Positions 17,417-25,118 of a DNA stretch of 45,558 nt are shown here, piece by piece (positions within the stretch are counted from its first letter, which is position 1; every line of letters starts with the position of its first letter). Source of the stretch: Collinsella aerofaciens (GTDB taxonomy: Bacteria > Actinomycetota > Coriobacteriia > Coriobacteriales > Coriobacteriaceae); contig JAPJOH010000021.1 in NCBI GenBank assembly GCA_030826265.1, forward strand, positions 1-45,558, read 5' to 3'. A program made the position numbers and the translations under genes. Under the pieces are notes generated by a model, which was not told the DNA's origin, made no database searches, and saw only the letters and a program-made list of their open reading frames with translations.

Positions 17417-17439
17417 TGAACGGTAGTAAATACCGTTCA
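17417..17439 (+). promoter_or_regulatory. Palindromic operator candidate of the nan cluster
   Basis: A perfect inverted repeat, TGAACGGTA (17417-17425) and TACCGTTCA (17431-17439), is separated by 5 nt. The short arms and odd spacer suit a dimeric repressor (GntR- or RpiR-type, as in many nan systems) better than a terminator, and no T-run follows. It lies between the two promoter candidates, 137 bp before the binding-protein gene. No regulator gene is in the cluster. Confidence 0.55.
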
Positions 17440-17478
17440 AGCGTATGTATGTATCGGTCGCCGAGCGCGGCACCTCAG

Positions 17479-17506
17479 TTGGGTTCGTCGGTAGGTAAGG
17501 TATATA
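17479..17506 (+). promoter_or_regulatory. Proximal promoter candidate of the sialic acid cluster
   Basis: TTGGGT (17479-17484), a 16-nt spacer and TATATA (17501-17506). The leader to the ATG at 17576 would be about 60 nt. The rest of the 365-bp gap from uvrC holds no coding sequence that I can support. Confidence 0.35.
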
Positions 17507-17575
17507 TCGTCCGCAAGTTGCGCGGGGGCAAGTCTAGGTGCTCCCGGGTAAGATTCTCTATTGATAGGAGAAGAC

Positions 17576-19189
17576 ATGGCCATCATCAACAAGGGTATGT
17601 CCAGGCGTTCGTTCCTCGGCCTCACCGGCAGCGTCGCTGCTGTCGCAGGGCTTGGTCTCACCGGCTGCGGTGGCAGCTCCAACGACGAGGGTTCCGCTTC
17701 CGGTTCCGCCGATTCCGCCAACCGTGGCGGCGGTGTGATTACCGCTGGTTCCGCTTACGCTCCGTCCAGCTTCGATCCCGCCAGCACCGGCTCCGCTGTG
17801 GGCCTGGGTGCTAACTGGCACGTCGTCGAGGGTCTCTACGGCATCGATTACCACGACTACAGCACCTTCAACGAGCTCGCCACCGACGATCCCAAGTCCG
17901 TGGACGACACTACCTTCGAGGTCACCATCCGCAAGGGCGCCAAGTTCTCCGATGGTACCGAGGTCACTGCTGACGACGTCGTCGCTTCCTACACCGCTTG
18001 CGCTGCTTCCGCTACCTATGCTCCGTTCTTCCAGCCCTTCGAGTCCATCGAGGCCAAGGATGCCAGCACTGTAACGGTCAAGACCAAGGTCCCCAACTTC
18101 TCCCTGCTCAAGGATCGTCTGGCCATCATCCGTGTTACCCCGGCTACTCAGTCCGAGGAGGATCGCGCCAAGCAGCCGATCGGTTCCGGCCCCTGGATGT
18201 ACGACTCTATCTCCGATACCGAGATCACCCTGGTTCCCAACCCCGAGTACAACGGTGAGTATGCTGCCGAGGATAAGAAGATCCAGTACAGCATCCTGAC
18301 CGACCCCACCGCTCGCGTTACCGCCCAGCAGGAAGGCTCCACGCTCGTTATGGAGCTCGTCACCGCTGACGCCGTCGACCAGCTCGAGAGCGCTGGCTGC
18401 AAGATCGACAACGTCCAGGGCTTCGGCACCCGCTTCATCATGTTCAACGTCGCCAAGGAGCCTTGGAACAACGTCAAGGTCCGTCAGGCCGTCATGTACG
18501 CGCTCGACACCGAGAAGATGATCACCAACACCTTCGCCGGCCTTGCCACCGCTGCCAGCTGCTACCTGCCCAAGAGCTTCACCAACTATCATGAGGCTTC
18601 CACGGTGTACAAGACCGACGCCAAGAAGGCCAAGAAGCTCATCGAGGAGTCCGGCATCACCCCGGGTGCCATCACCCTGCGCACCACCGACAACGAGCAG
18701 ATTAAGGGCATGGCCGCCCAGGTCAAGAACGACCTCGACGCTCTCGGCTTCGAGGTGACCATCCAGACCGATACCTCGCCGGCCACCTACGCTGCCATCG
18801 ACGGCGGCGAGGCCTACGATATCCTCCTTGCCCCTGGCGATCCGTCCTGCTTCGGCGCTGACCCCGACCTGCTGCTCAACTGGTGGTACGGCGACAACGT
18901 CTGGATGCAGACCCGTTGCCCGTGGAAGGAGTCCGCTGAGTGGGAGAAGCTCCACGGTCTCATGGACGAGGCTCTTGCCGCCGAGGGCGACGAGCAGCAG
19001 AAGAAGTGGAACGAGTGCTTCGACATCATCGCCGACAACGCTGTTCTGTACCCCGTTGTCCACGTCAAGACCGTCTCCGCTTCCTGGGACGATCCGTCTA
19101 CCGCGCCCAATGGCGAGGCCCTCGATGGCTTCAAGGGCATCGGCACGACGAGCATGTCCTTCAGGGGCGTCGCGACCGTCAAGGCCTAA
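17576..19189 (+). CDS. Sialic acid ABC transporter, family-5 substrate-binding lipoprotein
   Basis: This is a 537-residue extracytoplasmic solute-binding protein of family 5 (SBP_bac_5, the OppA/DppA class). The N-terminus MSRRSFLGLTGSVAAV is a twin-arginine signal and LTGC is a lipobox, so it is probably a Tat-exported lipoprotein held at the outer face of the membrane. A Gly/Ser linker follows, then the family core (IRKGAKFSDGTEVTADDVV). It sits directly before a permease, a permease-ATPase fusion and an ATPase, and the nan catabolic genes follow, so Neu5Ac is the likely ligand. The same gene order occurs in known SatABCD-type sialic acid transporters. Ligand assignment is from context. ATG 17576 has ATAGGAG upstream. 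Codon use is strongly biased, suggesting high expression. Confidence 0.85.
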   Translation: MAIINKGMSRRSFLGLTGSVAAVAGLGLTGCGGSSNDEGSASGSADSANRGGGVITAGSAYAPSSFDPASTGSAVGLGANWHVVEGLYGIDYHDYSTFNELATDDPKSVDDTTFEVTIRKGAKFSDGTEVTADDVVASYTACAASATYAPFFQPFESIEAKDASTVTVKTKVPNFSLLKDRLAIIRVTPATQSEEDRAKQPIGSGPWMYDSISDTEITLVPNPEYNGEYAAEDKKIQYSILTDPTARVTAQQEGSTLVMELVTADAVDQLESAGCKIDNVQGFGTRFIMFNVAKEPWNNVKVRQAVMYALDTEKMITNTFAGLATAASCYLPKSFTNYHEASTVYKTDAKKAKKLIEESGITPGAITLRTTDNEQIKGMAAQVKNDLDALGFEVTIQTDTSPATYAAIDGGEAYDILLAPGDPSCFGADPDLLLNWWYGDNVWMQTRCPWKESAEWEKLHGLMDEALAAEGDEQQKKWNECFDIIADNAVLYPVVHVKTVSASWDDPSTAPNGEALDGFKGIGTTSMSFRGVATVKA

Positions 19190-19249
19190 GACTCGTTTGA
19201 GTCATATGTGGGGCGTCGGTCGTAAGGCAACGTCCTCATAGTTGAAACA

Positions 19250-19283
19250 AAGACCCGGGCGGCCTCGATGTCGCTCGGGTCTT
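19250..19283 (+). promoter_or_regulatory. Intercistronic hairpin between binding protein and permease
   Basis: An 11-bp stem with one wobble (19250-19260 with 19273-19283) and a 12-nt loop, without a T-run. It lies in the 155-bp gap before the permease. Such hairpins often protect the upstream mRNA or cut read-through, giving more binding protein than membrane parts. Confidence 0.55.
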
Positions 19284-19344
19284 GTAATGAGTATCCATAC
19301 TCATATACCAGTTGGTCCTACCGACAAAAGAAAGGGGAGAGAAC

Positions 19345-20301
19345 GTGAACAACTTTCTACGTTTGATTGGAAGGCGTCTCGTGGCGCTGCCGATCATGGC
19401 ATTGGGCGTCACCGTCCTGGTGTTCTTCCTTATGTCGTTCTCCAAGACCGACCCCGCCTATACGGCGTTGGGTGACGGTGCCTCGCCCGAGGCGGTTGCC
19501 GAGTACCATGAGAAGTATGGTCTGGACGACCCCTGGCCCGTGCGCTACGTGCGCTACATGGGCGATCTGATCCATGGTGACATGGGCACCTATGGTGCTG
19601 CTCGCAACTCCGTTGCCAAGCGCATCTCCACGGCCCTGCCCGTCACGATGCAGCTGACCTTCATCGGTCTTGCCATCGGCGCGGTCGTCTCGTTTTTGCT
19701 CGGCGTCATCGCGGCACTGTATCGCGATAAATGGCCGGACCAAGTGATCCGCGTCTTTTCCATCGCCGGCTTGGCAACCCCGTCGTTCTGGCTTGCCGTT
19801 CTGTTGATTCTGCTGTTCTCTTCCTACCTTAAGGTGCTCCCGGCATCCGGTGCTCTGCCTCACTTCACCACCAACCCGGCTGGCTATCTGGGACGTATGA
19901 TCATGCCCGCTATCGCTCTGGCATTCCCGCTGACGGGCCAGATGACTCGTATCGTGCGTACCGCCATGGTTGAGGAGCTCGACAAGGACTACGTCCGCAT
20001 GGCCCGTGGCGCCGGCGTTCCCGAGAAGGTCGTCGTCGGCATCAACGTTTTGCGCAACGCGCTGATCACCCCGGTCACCACCCTCGGTCTTAAGATCGGT
20101 TACCTTATGGGCGGCGCCGTCGTCATCGAGGTCATCTTCAACCTCCCCGGCATGGGTACTGCGATTCTGCAGGGCGTTCAGGGCAACGAGGCGAACCTGG
20201 TTCAGGGCGTCGTCATCGTCGTTGCTCTTGCCTTCATCATCATCAACATCGTGGTTGACATGCTCTACCTGCTCATCAACCCGCGCATCAGGACGGTGTA
20301 G
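19345..20301 (+). CDS. Sialic acid ABC transporter permease (DppB-type)
   Basis: This is a 318-residue inner-membrane permease of the BPD_transp_1 family. It has an N-terminal hydrophobic segment, about 5 further membrane spans and the cytoplasmic EAA loop ARGAGVPEKVVVGINVLRNA, which docks the ATPase. The DppB-like start (LRLIGRRLVALPIMALGVTVLVFF) is typical. I chose GTG 19345 because AAGGGGAGA (19332-19340) lies just upstream; an in-frame start 33 nt before has no site. The gene ends 3 bp before the fused permease-ATPase gene, so both are in one operon. Confidence 0.87.
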   Translation: MNNFLRLIGRRLVALPIMALGVTVLVFFLMSFSKTDPAYTALGDGASPEAVAEYHEKYGLDDPWPVRYVRYMGDLIHGDMGTYGAARNSVAKRISTALPVTMQLTFIGLAIGAVVSFLLGVIAALYRDKWPDQVIRVFSIAGLATPSFWLAVLLILLFSSYLKVLPASGALPHFTTNPAGYLGRMIMPAIALAFPLTGQMTRIVRTAMVEELDKDYVRMARGAGVPEKVVVGINVLRNALITPVTTLGLKIGYLMGGAVVIEVIFNLPGMGTAILQGVQGNEANLVQGVVIVVALAFIIINIVVDMLYLLINPRIRTV

Positions 20302-20304
20302 ATT

Positions 20305-22320
20305 ATGGTAAAGATTCGAGAGAAGCAAACCGAGCAGCTCGAGAAGGCTGCCTCCAAGGGGCTCAAGCTCGGTGGCTGGAAGAAGATGACGCTGTCTTCT
20401 AAGATTGCCGCCGTCGTGCTGGTGTTGGTCGCCCTGACCGCGATTCTGGCGCCCCTTCTTGCCCCCTATAGCCCGGTCGAGATTTTCACTGCTCGCCAGG
20501 CTCCCGGCAATGGATTTATCTTCGGTACCGACGATAAGGGCCGCGACATCCTGTCGCGTATGCTTTACGGTGGCCGTTACTCGCTGATCATCGGCTTCGG
20601 TGCTACTGCCATGGCTCTGGTCTGCGGCTCGGTCGTGGGCGCCCTCGCGGCGGTTTCGCGCAAGTCCGTTTCCGAGGCGATCATGCGCATCCTGGACATC
20701 ATCATGTCCATCCCGGGCATCGCCCTCGCTGCCGTCTTCGTCTCCATCCTGGGCAATTCCGTGCCGTCGATCATCTTCGCCATTGGCTTTATGTACACTC
20801 CGCAGATTGCCCGTATCGTGCGCGCCAACATCGTGTCCGAGTACGGCGAGGACTATGTCCGCGCGGTCATCGTTTCCGGCGCCAAGGCTCCGTGGATTTT
20901 GATCAAGCATGTTCTGCGTAACTGCATCGCCCCGATCATGGTCTTCACCGTTACCCTGGTCGCCGACGCCATCATCTTCGAGGCCTCGCTGACCTTTATC
21001 GGCGCTGGTATCCAGGAGCCCACCGCTACCTGGGGCAACATCCTCGCCGACGCCCGCGGTGGCGTGCTCGCTGGCCGTTGGTGGCAGGCGCTGTTCCCGG
21101 GTCTGGCTATCATGATCACCTGCCTGGCGCTCAACATCCTCTCCGAGGGCATTACCGACGCCATGGCCGCTGCTCCCTCCGCCGCCCTGGATCCGACCGA
21201 TTCCTCCAAGCGCCGCGAGGCCGACCTGCTGGTCTCCGACCCTGTTCGCGCTTACAAGGAGCAGGCTCAGTCCCTGTCCGCCCGTCTTGGCGCCCTGCGC
21301 GATGTCGAGCTCAAGCGTAACGACCGCCATGTGCCCGATGAGTCCGTTGAGCCGATCCTTTCGGTCCGTGATTTCTGCATCCAGTTTGAGCACCACGGTG
21401 ATATCAACGTCGTCGATCATGTCAACTTTGATGTCCGTCCTGGCCAGACCATGGGCCTGGTCGGTGAGTCCGGCTGCGGTAAGTCCATCACCACGCTGGC
21501 CATCATGGGCCTGACCGACGATGACGAGCATCTTTCCGGTGAGGTTCTCTGGGAGGGCCGCGACCTGCTCAAGATGAGCAAGAAGGAGTGGTTCGGCCTG
21601 CGCGGTACCGATATCGCCATGGTCTATCAGGACGCCCTGTCCTCGCTCAACCCCTCCATGCTCATTTCCGCCCAGATGAAGCAGCTCACCAAGCGCGGCG
21701 GTACCCGTAGCGCCGAGGAGCTCCTGGAGCTCGTGGGCCTCGACCCCAAGCGTACGCTCGAGAGCTATCCGCATGAGCTTTCCGGTGGTCAGCGTCAGCG
21801 CGTTCTGATCGCTATGGCCCTTACCCGCGACCCCAAACTGGTCATCTGCGACGAGCCCACGACCGCTCTGGACGTTACCGTCCAGAAGCAGGTCATCAAG
21901 CTGCTTAACGATCTTCAGGCCAAGCTCGGCTTTGCCATGATCTTCGTTTCGCACGACCTGGCACTGGTCGCCGAGGTCGCTCATAACATCACGGTTATGT
22001 ACGCCGGCCAGGTTATCGAGCAGGCGCCCACCAAGGAGCTGCTCACCAACCCGATTCACGAGTACACCCGCGGCCTTCTGGGTTCCGTCCTGTCCATCGA
22101 GAGCGGTTCGGGCCGCCTGCACCAGGTGCCCGGCGCCGTTCCGAGCCCGCGCGATTTCCCCAAGGGCGATCGCTTCGCACCCCGCTCGAGCCATCCGCGC
22201 ATTGGCCTGGACACCCGTCCGGTCTTCAAGCGCGTGCCCGGCACCGAGCACTTCTATTCCGAGCTCCCCGACGAGGTGCTCAAGGCAAATGGTTTGACCC
22301 CTCACGCGGAGGTGATGTAG
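20305..22320 (+). CDS. Sialic acid ABC transporter permease-ATPase fusion
   Basis: Two transporter parts are joined in one 671-residue chain. Residues about 30-285 are a DppC-type permease with about 6 spans and the EAA loop (EDYVRAVIVSGAKAPWILIKH). A linker of about 60 charged residues leads to an ATPase (about 345-610) with Walker A GESGCGKS (387-394), signature LSGGQ (492-496) and Walker B LVICDEP (512-518). Fusions of this kind occur in known sialic acid transporters (SatABCD type, the corynebacterial and bifidobacterial systems), which supports the substrate. The C-terminal tail should carry the cysteine cluster of dipeptide-type ATPases, but here the motif reads GDRFAPRSSHP, with Asp and Ser in place of the first cysteines. 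Confidence 0.9.
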   Translation: MVKIREKQTEQLEKAASKGLKLGGWKKMTLSSKIAAVVLVLVALTAILAPLLAPYSPVEIFTARQAPGNGFIFGTDDKGRDILSRMLYGGRYSLIIGFGATAMALVCGSVVGALAAVSRKSVSEAIMRILDIIMSIPGIALAAVFVSILGNSVPSIIFAIGFMYTPQIARIVRANIVSEYGEDYVRAVIVSGAKAPWILIKHVLRNCIAPIMVFTVTLVADAIIFEASLTFIGAGIQEPTATWGNILADARGGVLAGRWWQALFPGLAIMITCLALNILSEGITDAMAAAPSAALDPTDSSKRREADLLVSDPVRAYKEQAQSLSARLGALRDVELKRNDRHVPDESVEPILSVRDFCIQFEHHGDINVVDHVNFDVRPGQTMGLVGESGCGKSITTLAIMGLTDDDEHLSGEVLWEGRDLLKMSKKEWFGLRGTDIAMVYQDALSSLNPSMLISAQMKQLTKRGGTRSAEELLELVGLDPKRTLESYPHELSGGQRQRVLIAMALTRDPKLVICDEPTTALDVTVQKQVIKLLNDLQAKLGFAMIFVSHDLALVAEVAHNITVMYAGQVIEQAPTKELLTNPIHEYTRGLLGSVLSIESGSGRLHQVPGAVPSPRDFPKGDRFAPRSSHPRIGLDTRPVFKRVPGTEHFYSELPDEVLKANGLTPHAEVM

Positions 22321-23148
22321 ATGAGCGAGACCGCAGTCAACGGCGTCGAGCCGATCATCTTCCTTGATGACGTCCACGTCACCTTTAGGACCCGTACCGG
22401 CTCGATTCTGCACCCCAACCTGGTTCACGCCGTCCAGGGTGTAACGATTAAGCTCATGCCCGGACAGACCATCGGCATCGTCGGCGAGTCCGGTTGCGGA
22501 AAGTCCACCACCGCCAACGTCATGTGCGGCCTGCAGGCCCCCACGAGCGGCAAGGTCTACTTTAAGGGCAAGGACGTTACCAAACGTACCGCCGAGGACC
22601 GTCGCCACATGGGTCGCGTCATCTCGGTCGTGTTCCAGAACCCGGCCACGGCGCTCAATCCCCGCATGGTCGTTCGCGAGCAACTGCTCGACCCCATGCG
22701 CGTCCACAACCTGGGTACCGAGGCCGAGCAGGAGAAGCGCGTCAAGGAGCTCTTGGAGCTCACCGGTCTGCCCAGCTCCGCCGCCGAGGTTCTTCCCGGC
22801 CAGCTTTCGGGCGGCCAGCGCCAGCGCGTCGCAATTGCGCGCGCCCTGTCGCTGAACCCCGATGCCATCATCGCCGACGAGCCCACCTCGGCTCTGGACG
22901 TTTCGGTCCGCGCGCAGATTCTGAACCTGCTGACCGACCTTAAGAAGGAGCTCGGCCTGGCCATGGTGTTCATCAGCCATGACATCCAGACGGTCCGCTA
23001 TATCTCTGACGACATCATCGTTATGAATGGCGGCAAGATCGTCGAGCAGGGCGAGGCCAAGCAGGTCTTCCAGCACCCTCAGGACCCCTACACCAAGATG
23101 CTGCTCGGCGCTGCGCCGTCGCTGCTGCATCCCAAGCTCGGCGAGTAG
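22321..23148 (+). CDS. Sialic acid ABC transporter ATPase (DppF-type)
   Basis: This is a 275-residue ABC ATPase that pairs with the ATPase half of the upstream fusion. It has Walker A GESGCGKST, Q-loop VFQNPATALNP, signature LSGGQRQRVAIARAL and Walker B AIIADEPTSALD. It stops right after the ATPase core (LLHPKLGE) and so lacks the about 50-residue oligopeptide-type C-terminal domain and its cysteines. ATG 22321 follows the stop codon of the fusion gene directly, with GGAGGTGATG before it. The neighbours are the transporter genes upstream and the hydrolase pair downstream. Confidence 0.88.
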   Translation: MSETAVNGVEPIIFLDDVHVTFRTRTGSILHPNLVHAVQGVTIKLMPGQTIGIVGESGCGKSTTANVMCGLQAPTSGKVYFKGKDVTKRTAEDRRHMGRVISVVFQNPATALNPRMVVREQLLDPMRVHNLGTEAEQEKRVKELLELTGLPSSAAEVLPGQLSGGQRQRVAIARALSLNPDAIIADEPTSALDVSVRAQILNLLTDLKKELGLAMVFISHDIQTVRYISDDIIVMNGGKIVEQGEAKQVFQHPQDPYTKMLLGAAPSLLHPKLGE

Positions 23149-23164
23149 CCTCGCTTTCCCTCCC

Positions 23165-23192
23165 GTGCGCCCGGTTCCCTTGCCGGGCGCAC
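23165..23192 (+). promoter_or_regulatory. Hairpin after the nan transporter genes
   Basis: A perfect 10-bp stem (23165-23174 with 23183-23192) with an 8-nt loop and no T-run. It lies 16 bp after the ATPase stop, before the hydrolase gene. It could be a 3' stabiliser or a partial terminator. Confidence 0.5.
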
Positions 23193-23228
23193 CTCCGTTG
23201 CGATTTCGAAAGGTTGGGTTCACGAGCC

Positions 23229-24206
23229 ATGCCAAGTGCTCAGGAGCTACAACAGCAATTTGGTGAATATCGAGGCGCTATGCCCCGTCCATCGGATTTC
23301 GATCTCTTTTGGAAGGACCGCATGGCCGAGGCCGACGCCGTCGAGCTCGACTATGCGATTGAGGCGGCTTCGGTTGCGGATTCCGCGACCTGTCGGTTTT
23401 TCGACCTCTGGTATACCGGCATGTGCGGTGCACGCCTGCATGCCAAGTATCTCCAGCCGGTTTCGGACGAGCCCGTGCCGCTGGTGCTACAGTTCCACGG
23501 CTATCCGGGTGCAAGCCGCAGCTGGTTCGAGCAGGCGTCGTTTGCGGGCATGGGCATGGCACTCATCGCTCTCGATTGTCCTGGCCAGGGTGGCCCCTCC
23601 GAGGATATTGGTGGATTTGAAGGCACGACGGTTGCTGGGCATATCGTCGCCGGTATCGACGGCGACCCGGCCAATCTTTACTATGTCCGCTTGCACCAGG
23701 ATATCCGCATTCTGTGCCGTATTGTTCGCGAGCTCGAGGGCATCGATCTTTCCCGCGTATTTGTGAACGGCGCATCGCAGGGCGGCGGTTTGGGCATTGC
23801 GACCTGCGCGCTTAATAGTGAGCTTATCAATCGCGCTGCCATCCTCTATCCCTTCCTGTCGGATTTCCGCCTTGTTTGGGATCTGGATGCCGACGATATC
23901 GCTTATGAAGGCCTGCGTTATTGGTCGCGTTGGTTTGACGAGGACTCGACTCGTATTGAGGAGGCCTATGCCAAACTGGCGTACTTCGATTCCAAGAACT
24001 TTGCCCCCATGGTCAAATGCCCCGTGCTGTTTGGCACGGGCACAGCCGATATCGTCTGTCCGCCGGCGACGCAGTTTGCGGTCTATAACAACCTGACCTG
24101 CGAAAAGCGTCATGAGTTCTTTGAAGGCTTTGGCCACGAGGAGATTCAGGACTTTGACGATCTGATCATTCCGTTTTTCTGCGAGGGAGGGGAGGCTCAT
24201 GTCTAA
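23229..24206 (+). CDS. AXE1-type acetyl esterase, probable sialic acid O-deacetylase
   Basis: This is a 325-residue cytosolic alpha/beta hydrolase of the acetyl xylan esterase (AXE1)/cephalosporin C deacetylase family. It has the family N-terminal region (PRPSDFDLFWKDRM), an oxyanion/lid stretch (FHGYPGASRSW), the nucleophile elbow NGASQGGG (Ser), the acid Asp in GTADIVCPP and the catalytic His in FGHEEI, so the triad is intact. There is no signal peptide. In this place between a sialic acid transporter and NanA it may remove O-acetyl groups from imported sialic acids, which would otherwise hinder NanA; the substrate is inferred. The start is uncertain: ATG 23229 is likely, but its ribosome site (AAAGG) is 15 nt away. 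TTG 23214 is an alternative. Confidence 0.78.
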   Translation: MPSAQELQQQFGEYRGAMPRPSDFDLFWKDRMAEADAVELDYAIEAASVADSATCRFFDLWYTGMCGARLHAKYLQPVSDEPVPLVLQFHGYPGASRSWFEQASFAGMGMALIALDCPGQGGPSEDIGGFEGTTVAGHIVAGIDGDPANLYYVRLHQDIRILCRIVRELEGIDLSRVFVNGASQGGGLGIATCALNSELINRAAILYPFLSDFRLVWDLDADDIAYEGLRYWSRWFDEDSTRIEEAYAKLAYFDSKNFAPMVKCPVLFGTGTADIVCPPATQFAVYNNLTCEKRHEFFEGFGHEEIQDFDDLIIPFFCEGGEAHV

Positions 24207-25050
24207 GTGCGAGAGCAATATCGACGAGCTGATCGTCCCCGGGCTCGCGGAGATGCCTGGAACGGTTTCGTCAAGGCTCGCAGAATATCGGGACTGGCGC
24301 GGTGATGTCCAAGCAGATGTTTCTGATTTAGAGACATGCGCTTCGAATCTTGAGATTCAAGGCCTGGCCATTACGGCGATTGACTTTGTTAACCCCTGCG
24401 CCCGTTACTCGGAGGTCTCCTTTGAGCTCGGTGACGATGCGATTCACGCTCGTTTGATCGAGCCTGTCGGTCGTGCCCGAGTGTCTGAGCGCGTGCCGCT
24501 GTGCCTGATGTTTCACGACATCGATCGACCCGTGCGTGGATGGCATCACATGACGAGATTTGCCGCCATGGGGTATGCCGTTCTCGCGCTGGATGACGAT
24601 GTTGCTGGTGCGGACGACCTGCAGTGGGGGATTGCTTCGCCCGCTTTTGTCAAGCGCGTCCGTTGGGGCTGCGCGTTGGCGAAGGTCGCGCGCAATCTTG
24701 ATGGCATGGATCCCGATCGCATTTTTGCATGGGGCGAGGGTCTTGGCGGCGGTGTCGCGCTGGCGGTTTCTGCTCTGGACGAGCGCGGACTTGCCTGCAC
24801 GGCGGTTGCCAATCCAATTCCCGGTGGCCTCGAGGCTCTGTCGTCTCGGGTGCGCGGATCGGTGCTCATGGGCACGTCGCTCATGGATACCGTGAGCGAC
24901 CCCAAGGGTCAGTTTGCCGTATTCAACGGTCTTGAGTGTGACCGGAGGCATATCATCTATGCCAAATACGCTCATGAGCGTATTAACGCGTTCGAAAACG
25001 AAGTCGTCGACTTCTTTAACCAAACGTTCTATCCGTGTTCTTTGGCCTAG
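24199..25050 (+). CDS. AXE1-like hydrolase paralogue lacking the catalytic serine
   Basis: This is a 283-residue protein that is clearly a shortened relative of its neighbour. The block GTSLMDTVSDPKGQFAVFNG aligns with the neighbour's GTADIVCPPATQFAVYNN, and YAHERI aligns with FGHEEI. The Asp and His of the triad remain, but the nucleophile elbow reads WGEGLGGG where the neighbour has NGASQGGG. The catalytic Ser is therefore Gly, confirmed in the DNA around 24733-24747. It is likely inactive as an esterase, perhaps a structural or regulatory partner, or it uses another mechanism. ATG 24199 overlaps the upstream stop by 8 bp with GGAGGGGAGG before it, so the two are co-translated. It shows no frameshift or stop codon, so it is kept as a gene. 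Confidence 0.75.
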   Translation: MSKCESNIDELIVPGLAEMPGTVSSRLAEYRDWRGDVQADVSDLETCASNLEIQGLAITAIDFVNPCARYSEVSFELGDDAIHARLIEPVGRARVSERVPLCLMFHDIDRPVRGWHHMTRFAAMGYAVLALDDDVAGADDLQWGIASPAFVKRVRWGCALAKVARNLDGMDPDRIFAWGEGLGGGVALAVSALDERGLACTAVANPIPGGLEALSSRVRGSVLMGTSLMDTVSDPKGQFAVFNGLECDRRHIIYAKYAHERINAFENEVVDFFNQTFYPCSLA

Positions 25051-25118
25051 ACGGCCTGGACACTGCCAACAAGAGTGAGCGGCATAGGGCCGCTCGCCAG
25101 ACAGCTAAGGAGATTCTT

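Noticed and set aside
17440..17455. Short GTAT direct repeats in the nan leader, possible small repeat array
   Set aside because: Only a few copies of a 4-base unit, with no spacer structure; not CRISPR and probably chance.
17211..17575. Riboswitch in the nan leader
   Set aside because: I see no conserved riboswitch core that I recognise. The only clear structure is the short palindrome, which fits a protein-binding site better.
19357..23235. A 1,292-codon open frame on the minus strand, opposite the nan transporter genes
   Set aside because: It mirrors strongly biased GC-rich codons of the real genes, has low-complexity composition and matches no family I know. The plus-strand genes have motifs and ribosome sites.
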